64,000 nucleotides of DNA from Ichthyophis bannanicus (lineage: Eukaryota > Chordata > Amphibia > Gymnophiona > Ichthyophiidae): NCBI GenBank assembly GCA_033557465.1, contig CM066031.1:1068736444-1068800443 (forward strand), given 5' to 3'. This document shows positions 53,754 to 63,770 of this stretch, one piece after another. A model generated the notes under the pieces. It had not been told where the DNA came from, ran no database searches, and saw nothing but the letters and a program-made list of their open reading frames with translations. Position 1 is the stretch's first letter, and each line of letters begins with the position of its first letter. The translations under genes and the position numbers were made by a program.

Positions 53754-54233
53754 GGGACCAATATTCATTTATGCAGGCTATGCACTGCATCGGCACATAG
53801 CCCTGCCCGCTGACCCCTAACCCCGGATATTCAATGCTGCAGTGATGGCATTGAATATCCAGGATCGCCTCACAAGCCCCGGAGCCGCCAAGGCTAACCA
53901 AGTAGTGGCGATATTGCACCGCTACCTAGTTAGCATCTGTGGCTAAAACCATGGATGCCAAAAAATGGCCTAGTTTTAGCCACAGATCTCTAACTGGGTA
54001 ATGGTGCAGTATTGCTGCTACCCAGTTATCGGTACTCCCTGACTCTGTTCTGCCCCAGAAAACCCTTGACACGCCCCGATGCTAAACAGATAGCAGATGC
54101 TAAACAGATCGGGGCATAAACGGTGATATTCAATGGCACTAACCATTTAGGTGCTGTTGAATATTTTCGTTTAAGACATTTACAAGGTTTACTGTGCTGT
54201 AAACTGTGTAAATGCCTTTTGAGTATTGGGCCC
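53754..54233. mobile_element. Harbinger-type MITE, 480 bp (copy 2)
   Basis: Ends GGGACCAATATTCA and GAGTATTGGGCCC are inverted repeats flanked by TAA on both sides (53751-53753, 54234-54236), as expected for PIF/Harbinger. The interior is palindromic (gtggctaaaaccatgg...ttttagccacag at 53938-53985). It is exactly as long as copy 1 at 33545 and shares its layout, though point differences are many. Confidence 0.8.
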
Positions 54234-54784
54234 TAAATCCTTAGCCAATGAGTGGTCTATTCTGCTAGAGATATCCTCTTTCCCTACCCTTTCACCATAG
54301 ACCTAAATTGGTGAATAAAGGCTAAAATATTTGCTAACACAATGGTAAATATCCTCACTATTTGTTTTGGCCCTTTCTCTGCCTTCAGGTGAGACTATGT
54401 AGAAGGATGATGGATAGACCCTCCGCAGCAGCAGATCCAAGAGCCACAAGTGCAACAGCAGTAGGTGCATGAGCTGGACATGGAAAAACAGCAGCAGAAG
54501 ATCTGGGAGCCACACCTGGCCAGATTTAGAGCCCCTATCCTACCAGCTATAGAAGGAGAATGGATGGAAGAAGCTCTGAACTATCCTCCTTCACCATTCA
54601 TCCCTGGACAAGGCCCAGATAATTTGCCATGGGAAAAGGTGTCCTATTGATCCCATTAACAGCTAGTTGCCTACATCCACAAGGTGCCATAGGAAGGGTG
54701 GAGTTTAAGCTCCAATATTAAGCCCTGCAAGCAAAACATTTTGCAACATAGTTGGTTCTTGTCTCTGGATGTTTAGTATGTCTG

Positions 54785-55040
54785 CCTCAGAGTCAGAATT
54801 TATATTTCTGTCTTCTCTACTTTCCTCCTCAGGTGATAGTATTCCTCATAGTGTAGCCAAATTGTGTAGAATACAGAAGACACTGAAGATGTGGCAGACC
54901 TTTTCTAGGCACCATAATAAGAACCGTGATGTCTTATCTAGGCATCTGAAGAGGGTTTTCAGGATGCCAAAAATATGTTCTGTGACCTACCTGCTGTATT
55001 GGAGAGCACAATACCTTTCTGCAGTCTCAAGATGTCTGAT
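54785..55040 (-). pseudogene. Harbinger (HARBI1-like) transposase fragment
   Basis: The minus strand reads RHLETAERYCALQYSR, then after a stop VTEHIFGILKTLFRCLDKTS and EKVCHIFSVFCILHNLATL. This matches the C-terminal part of Harbinger transposases, where the corresponding block is (V)ERTFGxLKxRFRCLD...CCVLHN. The DDE catalytic glutamate region is thus represented in decayed form, with the conserved E-R changed to E-H. The rest of the transposase is missing. A plus-strand Gln-rich frame at 54465-54650 (MEKQQQKIWEPHLARF) could be a relic of the second, Myb-like Harbinger gene, but this is weak. Confidence 0.6.
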
Positions 55041-55275
55041 GGCTGTCAGCCCCCACGTTTTCAGTGAGTACACTCAATTACCTGTGGGAGTGGAGGGAGG
55101 GGGGATAGATAAGTGATAAGGAGGTTAGAAAGATTGGAGCACAAATGAGGACCTTCAGTGGAATGCGGCTTAGTCTGTGTTTACCCATATCTTGCTTTCC
55201 TTTTGTGATCAACAAGGGAGGTTCCAGAGCTATAGATAGCAGGCCACTGTGCCCCTATCCCTAAGAGCTTACATT

Positions 55276-55790
55276 CAGGGCCGTACCAAGCCTGTGTGAC
55301 TTGCACATCAGGTGCACCCCCTCCCCCATCACAGGTTTGCCATTAGCCCCATGCCCAGCATCTCCCCATGTTGCCTTACCCCACACTTCCATGTGCAGCT
55401 GGCTCCCTGCACTGCCTGCTCTTGCTCCACCACCGCGTTTCGTCTTTCCTTGGCGGTGGTGCTGGCAGTAGCGGAACGGGCATAAAATTGACACCCCCCC
55501 CTGCAAAACACAGGTGTTTTTGATTTCCTGCTAGCATGCAGATCTGATCCCTCCCTCTTCTGACATATGCCCGCATGCTAGTAGGAAATCGGAAAGACCC
55601 GCATTTTGTGTTTTTTTTTTTTTCAATTTGCTGTCTGTTTCGCTGCTGCCACTGACGCCAAGGAAACTTGAAAAGGAGCGGTGTAGCAAGGGCAGCAGTG
55701 TTGGGGGAGGAACCAAGGCCGGCAAATGCGCCCCTATTTCTTTGCGCTCTATGCAGCCGCACCACTAGCACAGGGCTAGGCATGGCATTG
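55276..55790. mobile_element. hAT MITE, 515 bp
   Basis: Starts CAGGGCCGTACCAAGCCTGTG and ends cacagggctaggcatggcattg, imperfect inverted repeats. The flanks cttacatt (55268-55275) and cttacagt (55791-55798) match at 7 of 8 positions. The interior folds back: cctgctagcatgcagatctgatccctccctctt against cgcatgctagtaggaaatc (55526-55590), and the ccttggcg-tg/cgccaagg pair (55448, 55661). Confidence 0.75.
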
Positions 55791-55859
55791 CTTACAGTAT
55801 AAGAGGATAGGTGAAGGGAGGACCAGTTGTGAAAGAGGGAAGATCTGAAGCATTCTCTC

Positions 55860-56225
55860 ATGGTTTCCAACACCTAATGCCAAAGGTCAAGCTGATGTAA
55901 TGAATTTTCAGGACCAGTAGTTACGTACAAAACCAAAGGGGAGTGAGTTGTAGAAAAAGGTCCTTCATTAAGAGAATACCCCAATGTGGCTGCATTTTGG
56001 CACACTGCCGCCTTCAGGGGGAACCTCAAAGATATGAAATATGTACAAAAATGAAAAATGATACACAAGTCATGAACAGAAGTTAAATAAACACAAACCA
56101 AACTTAAGTGATAAAAGCAAAAACGAGATCAATCAAAAGCACAAATTAAAACAAAAAGAGTGTTCATTGGACCATAAATTATAGACATCATTAAAACAAA
56201 ATATATATTAAAAAGGACATACCAA
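55860..56225 (-). mobile_element. Penelope-like element 3' end (decayed)
   Basis: On the minus strand, ccccctgaaggcggcagtgtgccaaaatgcagccacattggggtattctc (56020-55970) resembles the hammerhead-bearing terminal region of Penelope-like elements: CCTGA-AAGGCGGC...GAAAC-type core, here with a lost GA and altered GAAA. No RT is attached. Boundaries are uncertain. Confidence 0.45.
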
Positions 56226-56226
56226 T

Positions 56227-56310
56227 ATTTGTTTTATTTTATTTATTTAACATTTTTTATATACCGTCCTTCTACAAATCAGGACGGTTTACATAGAACA
56301 ATAGAAAAAA
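56227..56310 (-). mobile_element. L2-type LINE tail, distal piece
   Basis: Tataccgtccttctacaaatcaggacggtttacatagaacaat is the inverse of the standard L2 hairpin end, followed outward by an aaataaataaaa-type tail. It belongs to the minus-strand L2 at 56936-57738. Confidence 0.7.
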
Positions 56311-56935
56311 AATCTTAACACACTAGCAGTTCCTGATCTAATAAGAAAATCAAAGCAATCAACTAGTAATAGTGCCTTTTCGTTTGTTGCACCAATACTG
56401 TGGAACAATCTTCCAGACCAACTAAGAGAATCTAAAGACCTACTAACATTTAGAAAAGATTTAAAAACACATCTATTTTGTCAACACTACAACAATGGAG
56501 AAACAATTATAGTTTCCCAACCACCATAACTGAATCTCTTACATTACTCAAATACATATCTATAATTAGACATCCTCAACTGCAAACGATATTCATCATA
56601 AAATGATTCCTTACATATATATATATAATCAAAGTAACACTTGATACTTGTTATATAGTTTAAATGTATTATAGTTCAAATATTGATATTGTTGTTGTTC
56701 CTGTTATATTGTAATATATTACTGATATCCAGTTTTACTGTAACATAGTCAAATATTGTTCTTGTTACATTGTAATTACATTAATCAATATTGTTCTTTT
56801 CAACTCATGTTATAATGTAATATTGTTCTGTTTAATTGTTTAACTGTATAACGTTTGTTGTAATGTAAACCGCTGCTGATCCTTGGAAACAGCGGTATAT
56901 AAAAACTGTTCAAATAAATAAATAAATAAAAACAA
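56311..56935 (+). mobile_element. L2-type LINE 3' end inserted in another L2
   Basis: A plus-strand ORF2 C-terminus (FVAPILWNNLPDQLRES, FRKDLKTHLFCQHYNN near 56380-56500) followed by a long A/T-rich 3' UTR, the hairpin end aaaccgctgctgatccttggaaacagcggtatataaaa and an ataa tail. It splits the tail of the opposite-strand L2; flanking catagaacaat-like sequence appears on both sides (56290, 56963). Confidence 0.8.
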
Positions 56936-57738
56936 TTTATAGCAGTATGTTTCAACTGTTTACATAGAACAATGAACAGGGATAAATATGTGCGCCAGAA
57001 AATAGAAACAAAACGTGGAACTATTTACACAATAACTATGTACATGGTATATACAGGATAAGAGATACTACATGGTTTTTGATCAACATTGAGATAGCAT
57101 GGGTAAGAGGAGGGGGAAGCAGGGGGCTAAGAATTAAGGTGGTTGGGAGAAGTGCTCCAGGAATAAGTAAGTTTTTAACTTTTTCTGAAACTCGGAGTGG
57201 CTGGAGCAGTTTCGCAGGATATGTGGAAGGGTATTCCATAAGGATGGGGCATAGAGGGAGAAGACCCTGTTACTAGTAAATTGTTTGCTATGTCTCTTGT
57301 TTATTGAGATAGTAAGTAGGTTCTTGGTAATGGAGCGACGTGTTCTTGTGTTGTTGATGGAGGAAAGGAGAGGGGAGAGGCATGGGGCGGACTCATTGGA
57401 GATAATCTTATGTGTAATGGTAAGCACCTTGAATTTAACTCTGTATTGAATAGGGAGCCAGTGGAGATTATAGAGGACAGGTATGATGTGGGACTGTCTA
57501 GGGCTGTTGGATAAAAGTCTGGCTATCGTGTTCTGGGCCAGTTGTAGGGGTTGTAAGCAGTGCTTGGGAAGGCCATGGTATACCAAGTTACAATAATCAA
57601 GAGAGGGGATTGTGAGAGCTTGGCATACGGCACGAAAGGAGCCAGGACTTAAGAGAGGTTTGAGGTTCCGTAGAGTGCGTAGCTTAGCATATATTGTGTT
57701 AGTGGTCCTCTTAATCTTAAATGACAGAGGTGTAAGGC
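56936..57738 (-). mobile_element. L2-type LINE, ORF2 C-terminal region
   Basis: A 200-codon minus-strand frame encodes the end of L2 ORF2: INTIYAKLRTLRNLKPLL-like start, ALTIPSLDYCNLVYHGLP, LHWLPIQYRVKFKVLTITHK, FSLYAPSLWNTLPHILRN and FQKKLKTYLFLEHF. The open length and lack of stops show it is fairly young. It lacks the RT catalytic core and ends at 57738 where a hAT-like fragment begins. Confidence 0.85.
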
Positions 57739-57850
57739 AGGGGTCTCCAAATCCAGTCCTGGAGGGCCACAAACCAGTCAGGTTGGCAGGATATCTCTAA
57801 TGCATAGATATCTCATGCATATTCATTTGAGCTATCCCAAAAACCTGCCA
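57739..57850. mobile_element. Half of a hAT-like MITE
   Basis: Starts caggggtctccaaatccagtcctggagggcc and contains ccagtcaggtt-gcaggatatc and catgcatattcat, which parallel the left half of the MITE at 666-863. The opposite terminus was not found. Confidence 0.55.
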
Positions 57851-58002
57851 GATATTTTCAGGAGTTATTTTCTTTGGACAAGACAAGGACAATGGTTCAA
57901 AAACAGCTTCAGGGGTAGTGGCTGTAGCTCCATGCACTTCTATCTCCCCTCTGGGCAAAGTTGGGGCTGCCTCCAATGCAGCTTTAGCCACAGAAACCAA
58001 AG

Positions 58003-58072
58003 GATGATCTTGCCAAACAAATCTGATTGAGTTCTTTGACTGGGTGACCAGAAAACTAGATCAGGGGCATGT
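58003..58072 (+). mobile_element. Short CR1 RT fragment
   Basis: Cttgccaaacaaatctgattgag-tctttgactgggtgacc encodes CQTNLIEFFDWVTRKLDQG, identical in layout to CR1 copy A at 41338-41390. An isolated 70-bp remnant. Confidence 0.7.
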
Positions 58073-58406
58073 GAGGATGCCATCTACGTGACAGCACGAG
58101 CTCCACAGGGTAAGCCCTTGTTTTCCCTTTTCTCTTAGGCATAGCAAGCACAGTCACAAACATAAAATGCATTTTAAGAGGAAAGGTAAAAAGAGACAAT
58201 TAGAACCATATGAATAAAAAATATCAAAGCAGGCCTATCAATAAAAGTCCAGATATCTCAACTGATCAAACAGAACAGGGGCAAACCAGGAGGGTATGGG
58301 GGGTGGGGGTGAAAAGGAAGAGAAAGAGGAACAACTGCAGAATGTTAAAAACATAACAAATAAAAACATAAGAGAATCATAAAAACAGATCATAAAAATC
58401 AAAAGA

Positions 58407-60512
58407 TCATAATAAAACTGAGAAATCTTGGTCTGCATTGAGGCTGAATGGTGTCAAGGTGTCTAGATTAAAAATATATTTTTGTTCTAATTGTACAAGA
58501 TTTTTTTCAATATCACCACCTCTCCAATGGGGTCTCATGACTCTAATTGCTAAGAATTTGAACTCCATGACATCATGTTGGGCTGAGATCCAATGGGCTA
58601 TGAGGGGTCTGTCCTCAATCTTCCTCCTAAGATAACAGCAGTGCTCAATAACCTGGTGCGTACATTGAGGCCAATTCTGAGATGTGTGTCCATGGGCCAT
58701 CCAGACATCCGGACTGCCTGGGGCTGCACCCGATTCTGCTTCTGCGGTTGCTAGATGGCTCCGCAGTTGTAGAATCTCAGCATAAGACCGGGATGTCCAG
58801 GTTGTGCCCTGATTCAGGCACCCCAGATGTCCCAACAGTTACCCAGTCAGGCTCCTGCAGGAGCCATGATCCGTGGCAGACCCCAAAAAGTTACTTTCCC
58901 TGCAACCTGACTATGACCAGGGTTGGGCTGCGGGGAACACCCTGCAGCCCCTTACCTTGCTTTCCCTGGCTGGACTCTGAATCTTCCGACATCCAGGGGG
59001 ACTTATTCCACCTCCAAGGTGAAATAAGTCCCCCATCCAAATGGCTGCCCCCGAAAGTACAGGGCCAACCCCGGAATCGGCCCTGTATGTCTGGGGTAGG
59101 CGCCATGCCTCCGGCCCACCCTCATGCCTCCCTTGGCCTGCCCCCTCCTGCCCCTGTACAAAGCTCCCTGCACATCTCTGCTGTACATGCGGGGAGCTCT
59201 GTCGGCTGCATTGCTACCCAAGCTTTTAGCAGGGATGGATGTCCGAACCAGATGTCCATCCCTGCTAAACGCTGCTCTGAATCGACCCCGTTGCATTTAG
59301 TCTTTCCCACTTAGAGGAGATTGCAAGGATAGGCCACCACATAGATGACATGGAGGGATTCTCAAATGGAAAAATCAGCTAATGGTATTTTTTTTATTCG
59401 AGATAGGATTTTTACCGTCATCCTTAGTAACCAGAGCATGATCACATACAGAGTAGTGACCACATTTAAAATGATCACAACCTTGTGTTTCGGCTTAGGA
59501 AGAGACAAAGCAGAGAGAACAAGGCTAGCTAAATTTGTGTTTCTCTTGTGCTTTACCATAAGCTGACTGTGACTCAGTGAGAGAACAATGGAGAGGATAT
59601 GCCACTTTTGTCTTAAATTCTTTTGAATGTCCCTTGAAAGGATAGAAAAGGTAAGAGACCAAACTAACTTATTAGTCTCTTTTCTAATAGCACTTTGTAA
59701 GAGCAGAGAATGGTCCGAGGACTTAGCCCTACTATAAGCACATTGTATGCAATCTAGAGGTTATTTTCTCTTGGAAGTGCATGCACATGCCTTTTGCATG
59801 TAATTCAAAGTCCCAATCAGAGGAGCAAATTCTCTTGATCCTTAAAAATTGACTTATGGGCAAAATGTATTTGAGAGTCCTTTTATGAAAGCTTTCAAAA
59901 TGCAATAAATGGTTCTGATCCATTGGCTTCCTGTATAAATCTGTAATGAAGTCAACAGGACCTTTCTTAATTAAAATATCCAAAGAAGGGACCTGAATGT
60001 CACTGTAAGTTGTCTGGAACTGTAAGTTGGAATCTAATAAATTAATCCAAACAAATAAATCTTTCAAATCACTCTCCTCTCCATCCCACACCTTAAAAAT
60101 GTCATCAATGTACCTCTTCCACATTTTAATATTACTGGTAAACGGATGATAAGATAAAATCTTTCACTCTAAATAGGCCAAGTATAGGATGGCCACATCA
60201 GAAGCCATGGCAACACCTTTGCAATCAAAACAAACCCCTGAAACAAAGATAGTTTTCAGTGAGTGCTAAAGTTGCCAATTCCATCAAAAAACAGTTGGAG
60301 TACGTATCAGACCTTCTCTTTCTAACAGGACATCCTCTAAGATATTAAGGGTGGCTTTTTGTGGTACATTTGTGTATAGAAAGGTGATGTCCATGGTGAC
60401 CAGAGTGAGATGGTCATGATATCTGGTGAATTTGTTCAAAATGTATATTATGTGCAAGCAATCCCTAACATAAAATGGTACAAACGGCCTCAAAAACACA
60501 TCCAGGAACTTA
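58407..60512 (-). pseudogene. Penelope RT/GIY-YIG polyprotein remnant
   Basis: The reading frame is shifted between 60544-60284, 60124-59732 and the endonuclease segments. In the GIY-YIG domain the sequence runs VIYVVAYPCNLL, then stop, then VGKTK: the Tyr of the YIG half is replaced by TAA (plus 59311-59313). The RT catalytic YIDD aspartates are kept. The Cys/His linker between RT and endonuclease, normal in Penelope proteins, is recognisable. The C-terminus ends SLNADQDFSVLL followed by a stop. Confidence 0.8.
58690..59292. mobile_element. GC-rich foldback insertion in Penelope endonuclease
   Basis: About 600 bp of unlike composition interrupts the GIY-YIG domain. It contains several perfect small hairpins: gcagggatggatgtc-cgaaccag-atgtccatccctgc (59230-59268), ccagggggacttatt...aataagtcccccat (58996-59035), and ggctcctgcaggagcc (58849-58864). 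Terminal repeats or a duplication could not be fixed, so class and exact ends are uncertain. Confidence 0.5.
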
Positions 60513-60513
60513 G

Positions 60514-60766
60514 AAACAGAAACATGACGGCAGAAAAAGACCACATGGCCTATCTAGTCTGTCCTTCCATATCAACCACTACAAGAGTCCCCTTTTTTCC
60601 TCTGTGTTTGTCCCATGCCTTTTTGAATTCAGATACTGTCCTCATCTCTACCACCTCCACTGGGAGACTATTCCACAGATCTACCACTCTTTCCATAAAG
60701 AAATATTTCTGCATATCGCTCTGAGTCTATCCCCTTTCACCCTCATCCTATGTCCCCTCGTTGTAG
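60514..60766 (-). mobile_element. CR1 LINE 3' end (inserted in Penelope element)
   Basis: The minus strand encodes the CR1 ORF2 end (RYFFMERVVDLWNSLPVEVVE-like, EDSIWIQKGMGQT region) and the 3' UTR tacagactagataggccatgtggtc, ending tcatgtttc at 60514, very close to copy A at 42400-42560. It continues at 60960 and 62447. Confidence 0.85.
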
Positions 60767-60775
60767 AGCTTGCTT

Positions 60776-60959
60776 ATTTATTTATATAACTGTTTTTCTA
60801 TACTGCCTTATCTGGGAATCAAGGTGACTTACATGGAACAGGAACTCAACAGGTTTACATTGAATAACAATAGAAATGTGTTAACAGAAAACTATTTACA
60901 GAAGAAGGGGTAGAGGCCGGTTTGGGGGAGGGGGGGGAATTGTGGGAGAGAATTGTGAA
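60776..60959 (-). mobile_element. L2-type tail / SINE-like insertion in CR1
   Basis: A minus-strand L2-like 3' segment (inverse of tatactgccttatctgggaatcaaggtgacttacatgg) with an A/T tail at its left. It is flanked by the 9-bp duplication agcttgctt at 60767-60775 and 60960-60968. The G run at 60926-60937 is near its right end. Confidence 0.7.
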
Positions 60960-61060
60960 AGCTTGCTTTCAATCAAAATAAGCTTTCCTTTGCATTTTTG
61001 CCACTGAGGTATTTAAAAGTTTCAATCATATCTCCTCTATCCGGCCTTTCCTCTAAAGTA
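60960..61060 (-). mobile_element. CR1 LINE, middle piece
   Basis: Ctcaatcatatctcctctatccggcc-type sequence on plus is the inverse of the CR1 GDMIETFKYL region (compare 42220-42245). Joins 60766 to 62447 once both insertions are removed. Confidence 0.75.
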
Positions 61061-62431
61061 CCCAGTCCAAAAACATGGAGAGCGGAGGAAGAATATCTTT
61101 TATTGAATAACTTAAGCCACTGGCCCGACACAGACCGGGTTTCGTTCTGCCTTCATCAGGGGCTAAAGCTGGCTTAACTACAACATATAAAAACAAGTAT
61201 AAAAGTACTAATAAATATATCAATATAAAATTAAAAGATAATTAAGAATGATAGAAACCATAAGATGAATTGTTATACCATAACCATTAATATAAATAAT
61301 GAAAACATGCATGTACAGACATAATAAAAGCATAATATAAAATGTAAAATATAATACAGCACAAAGACATTATTAGTCAGAAAAAATAAACAGAATGTAT
61401 ATATCTATAAGTCATCCATTAACTTATCCATAAACTGCAGAAACCTGCAGATGTCAAATTAAAACTTTTAATTTGGCATATAATGGTTTAAATTTGCTAT
61501 GTTTAAAGTTTTTAGACGGTGCCCGTCGTGAATGATGGTGGTAGCTCTTTGTCCTAAAATTTATATAGCAAGGGTGATTTAGAAAGAAAACAGTTGCATA
61601 TGCAATGGGTTGAAGTAAGCTATGCATACGCTCGTTTTTTGGTGAGTGCTGTCCCTTTTGTAAAAACTCCGATGCTTTTCTCTTATAGTGTAAAACCACG
61701 GCAGCTCATGCAGAAACACTTTTATCTTGGAAGAGCATCAAGAAATAGTAAATAATACATTATCTATATTATATTTGCTTTCGGACTATGCAGGTAGAAA
61801 ACGTTTAAATGTTTTAAAAGTTTTAATTTGACATCTGCAGGTTTCTGCAGTTTATGGATAAGTTAGTAATCCATATAGCAATTACAGTAATACAATACTG
61901 CGCATCTGAATGTTGAGAAATTATTAGATAGTTTCCCGCTTATTGAAATGCGGAATTTATCCAGTTTTCAATAATAAGGTTATAACTATGTAGAAAATTA
62001 ATAGATCTTCCATGGAGCATAACTATAAATTTTGGAAAACATATTCCGCTTTTGTAGTTATAATGGGTGTCGTTCCACTGATTCCTTCTTTTGTGGTATT
62101 TTCTTCCCCCTTTCATTATTAATAAATTTAATCCTCTATACCTCCCTTATTAGTTTTAATTTTATTCTCCATTTTTAATCATTTATTTATAAGGGTTTAC
62201 ATACTGATTGTACATATTTATATCTTCCTCTTCTCTCAATGATATAGAATGTATTGAGTACACAAGTGAATATAGAGGTAGGTTTTCGTTGTTATTTATT
62301 GTATACCATATATTTGATCATTTTAGCCTTATGACAAGTTCTTTGATATATAATATTTTCTTCCTCCGCTCTCCACATTTTTGGACTGGGTTTCTTAGTA
62401 GCACGTGGAACTGTGCTATTTCGTTGTTGGA
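61061..62431 (-). mobile_element. RT-less Penelope-like derivative with inverted ends, 15-bp TSD
   Basis: Flanked by the exact 15-bp duplication ctttcctctaaagta (61046-61060, 62432-62446). The left end cccagtccaaaaacatggag... and the sequence at about 62346-62392 are inverted copies over ~40 bp, after which the right side has an extra ~40 bp. Near the left end lies a hammerhead-like motif (61121-61165). A second inverted pair of ~45 bp lies inside (about 61420-61470 and 61825-61870). One 81-codon minus-strand frame (61454-61699) has no RT motif. Inverted short terminal repeats and hammerhead motifs are known for Penelope elements; this copy lacks the polyprotein. Confidence 0.7.
61121..61165 (-). 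ncRNA. Hammerhead-ribozyme-like motif
   Basis: On the minus strand the core pieces occur in order: CTGATGA (plus 61153-61159), a 9-nt stem-II segment, GAAA (plus 61140-61143), a stem-III pair CCCG/CGGG, and the cleavage-site triplet, which here is GCC where GUC is expected. Penelope-like elements are known to carry hammerheads at this position. Stem II pairs poorly and the triplet has lost its U, so this copy is probably inactive. Confidence 0.5.
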
Positions 62432-62446
62432 CTTTCCTCTAAAGTA

Positions 62447-63770
62447 TACATAATAAGACCGTTAAGTCTGTCCTCATATGCTTTATAATGAAGACCACTA
62501 ACCATATTAGTAGACATCCTCTGCACCGACTCCAAACTGTTTATATCCTTTTGAAGGTGCGGTCTCCAGAATTGCACACAATACTCTAAATGAGGTCGCA
62601 CCAAAGACTTATACAGAGGCACCATCTCCTCCTTTCTTATGCTGGCTATTCCTCTCACTATGCACCCAAGCATCCTTCTAACTTTCGCTGATGCCTTTTA
62701 TCCCTGTTTAGCTACTTTAAGATCATCAGACACAATCATGCCCAGGTCCCGCTTTTCTTTTGTGGACAGAAGTACTTCACCCTCTACACTGTTCAGCTTC
62801 CTTGGATTTTTGAAGCCCAAATGCATGACCGTACATTTTTTAGCATTAAATCTCAGCTGACAAATTCAAGACCATTCTTCAAGCTTAGTTAGATCCCTCC
62901 TTATGTTAACTATCTCTTCCTGGGTGTCTACTCTATTGCAAATGTTGTTATCATCTGCAAAGAAGGAAATCTTATCCGACAGCCTTCCGCAATATCACTA
63001 ACAAAGATGTTAAAAAGAATCAGACCAAGAAAAGATCCCTGCGGCACACCACTGGTAACCTCCTTCTCCTCAGAGTGAAATCCATTTACCTGTACCCTTT
63101 GTCGCCTCCCACTCAACCAATTTCTAACACAAGCAGTAACTTTAGGGTCCATCCCTAGGATGCTCAGCCTGTTTATAAAGTCACCTGTGCAAATGGTGTC
63201 AAAGGCTTTACTGAAATCTAAGTACACCACATCTAGGGCTCTCCCTCAGTCCAACTCCATGGTCACCCAGTCAAAGAAATCAATCAGATTTTTCTGACAA
63301 GACCTGCCTCTGGTGAATCTATGCTGCCTCAGATCCGGTAATCCGTTGGACTCCAGAGACCTCACTATTTTCTCTTTCAGCTGCATCTCCAATAATTTAC
63401 TTATCACTGAGGTTAAACTAACCGGCCTGTAGTTTTCAACTGCATCCTTACTTCTGCTTTTGTGTAAAGGGACCACATGTGCCTCTCTCCAGTCCTCTGG
63501 CACCACTTCCGACTCCAAAGAGGCATTGAAAGGGTCAGTCAGTGGAGCTGCTAGAACGTCTCCAAGTTCTTTCAGTATTCTTGGATGTATCCCATCTGGT
63601 CCCATCACTTTGTCTACTTTTAGTTTAGCTAGTTCCTCATGAACACAGTCTTCTGAAAATCATTCAAGATGCCCCTCACTTCTGTTCCTGTTTGTGGGTG
63701 TTTTCTGAGGCCCTGCTCCCAGCCCATCATCTGTGAACACAGAACAGAAATATTTGTTAAGCAAAACTCA
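62447..63770 (-). mobile_element. CR1 LINE, RT to C-terminal region
   Basis: Minus-strand ORF2 from LLNKYFCSVFT-like sequence (63770) through DKVMGPDGIHPRILKELGD (63600), YRPVSLTSVISKLLEMQLK (63430), [16 protein letters not shown] (63230), [23 protein letters not shown] (63050), then a frameshift at the FADD segment near 62965 and on to [22 protein letters not shown] (62600) and YEDRLNGLIMYTLEE (62460). Together with 60514-60766 and 60960-61060 it is a single 5'-truncated CR1 inserted in a Penelope element. It is close to copy A but with independent breaks. Confidence 0.85.

Larger units (their letters stand above)
58150..60512 (-). mobile_element. Penelope-like element (RT + GIY-YIG), 3' part
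   Basis: Minus-strand retroelement. From right to left: RT thumb and palm segments (RPFVPFYVRDCLHI, LVTMDITFLYTNVPQ near 60400), the catalytic YIDD (60101-60112), LYRKPMDQNHLLHFESFHK (near 59920), the linker with CDHFKCGHYSVC (near 59465), the GIY-YIG endonuclease start (59345-59293), an insertion, and the endonuclease end LVQLEQKYIFNLDTLTPFSLN (near 58480) with stop at 58407. The upstream RT lies at 63771-64000, beyond a CR1 insertion. Multiple stops make it dead. Confidence 0.85.

Noticed and set aside
58682..59314. 210-codon plus-strand ORF
   Set aside because: Runs through the GC-rich hairpin insertion and into antisense Penelope sequence; residues are Pro/Ser/Cys-rich without domain pattern.
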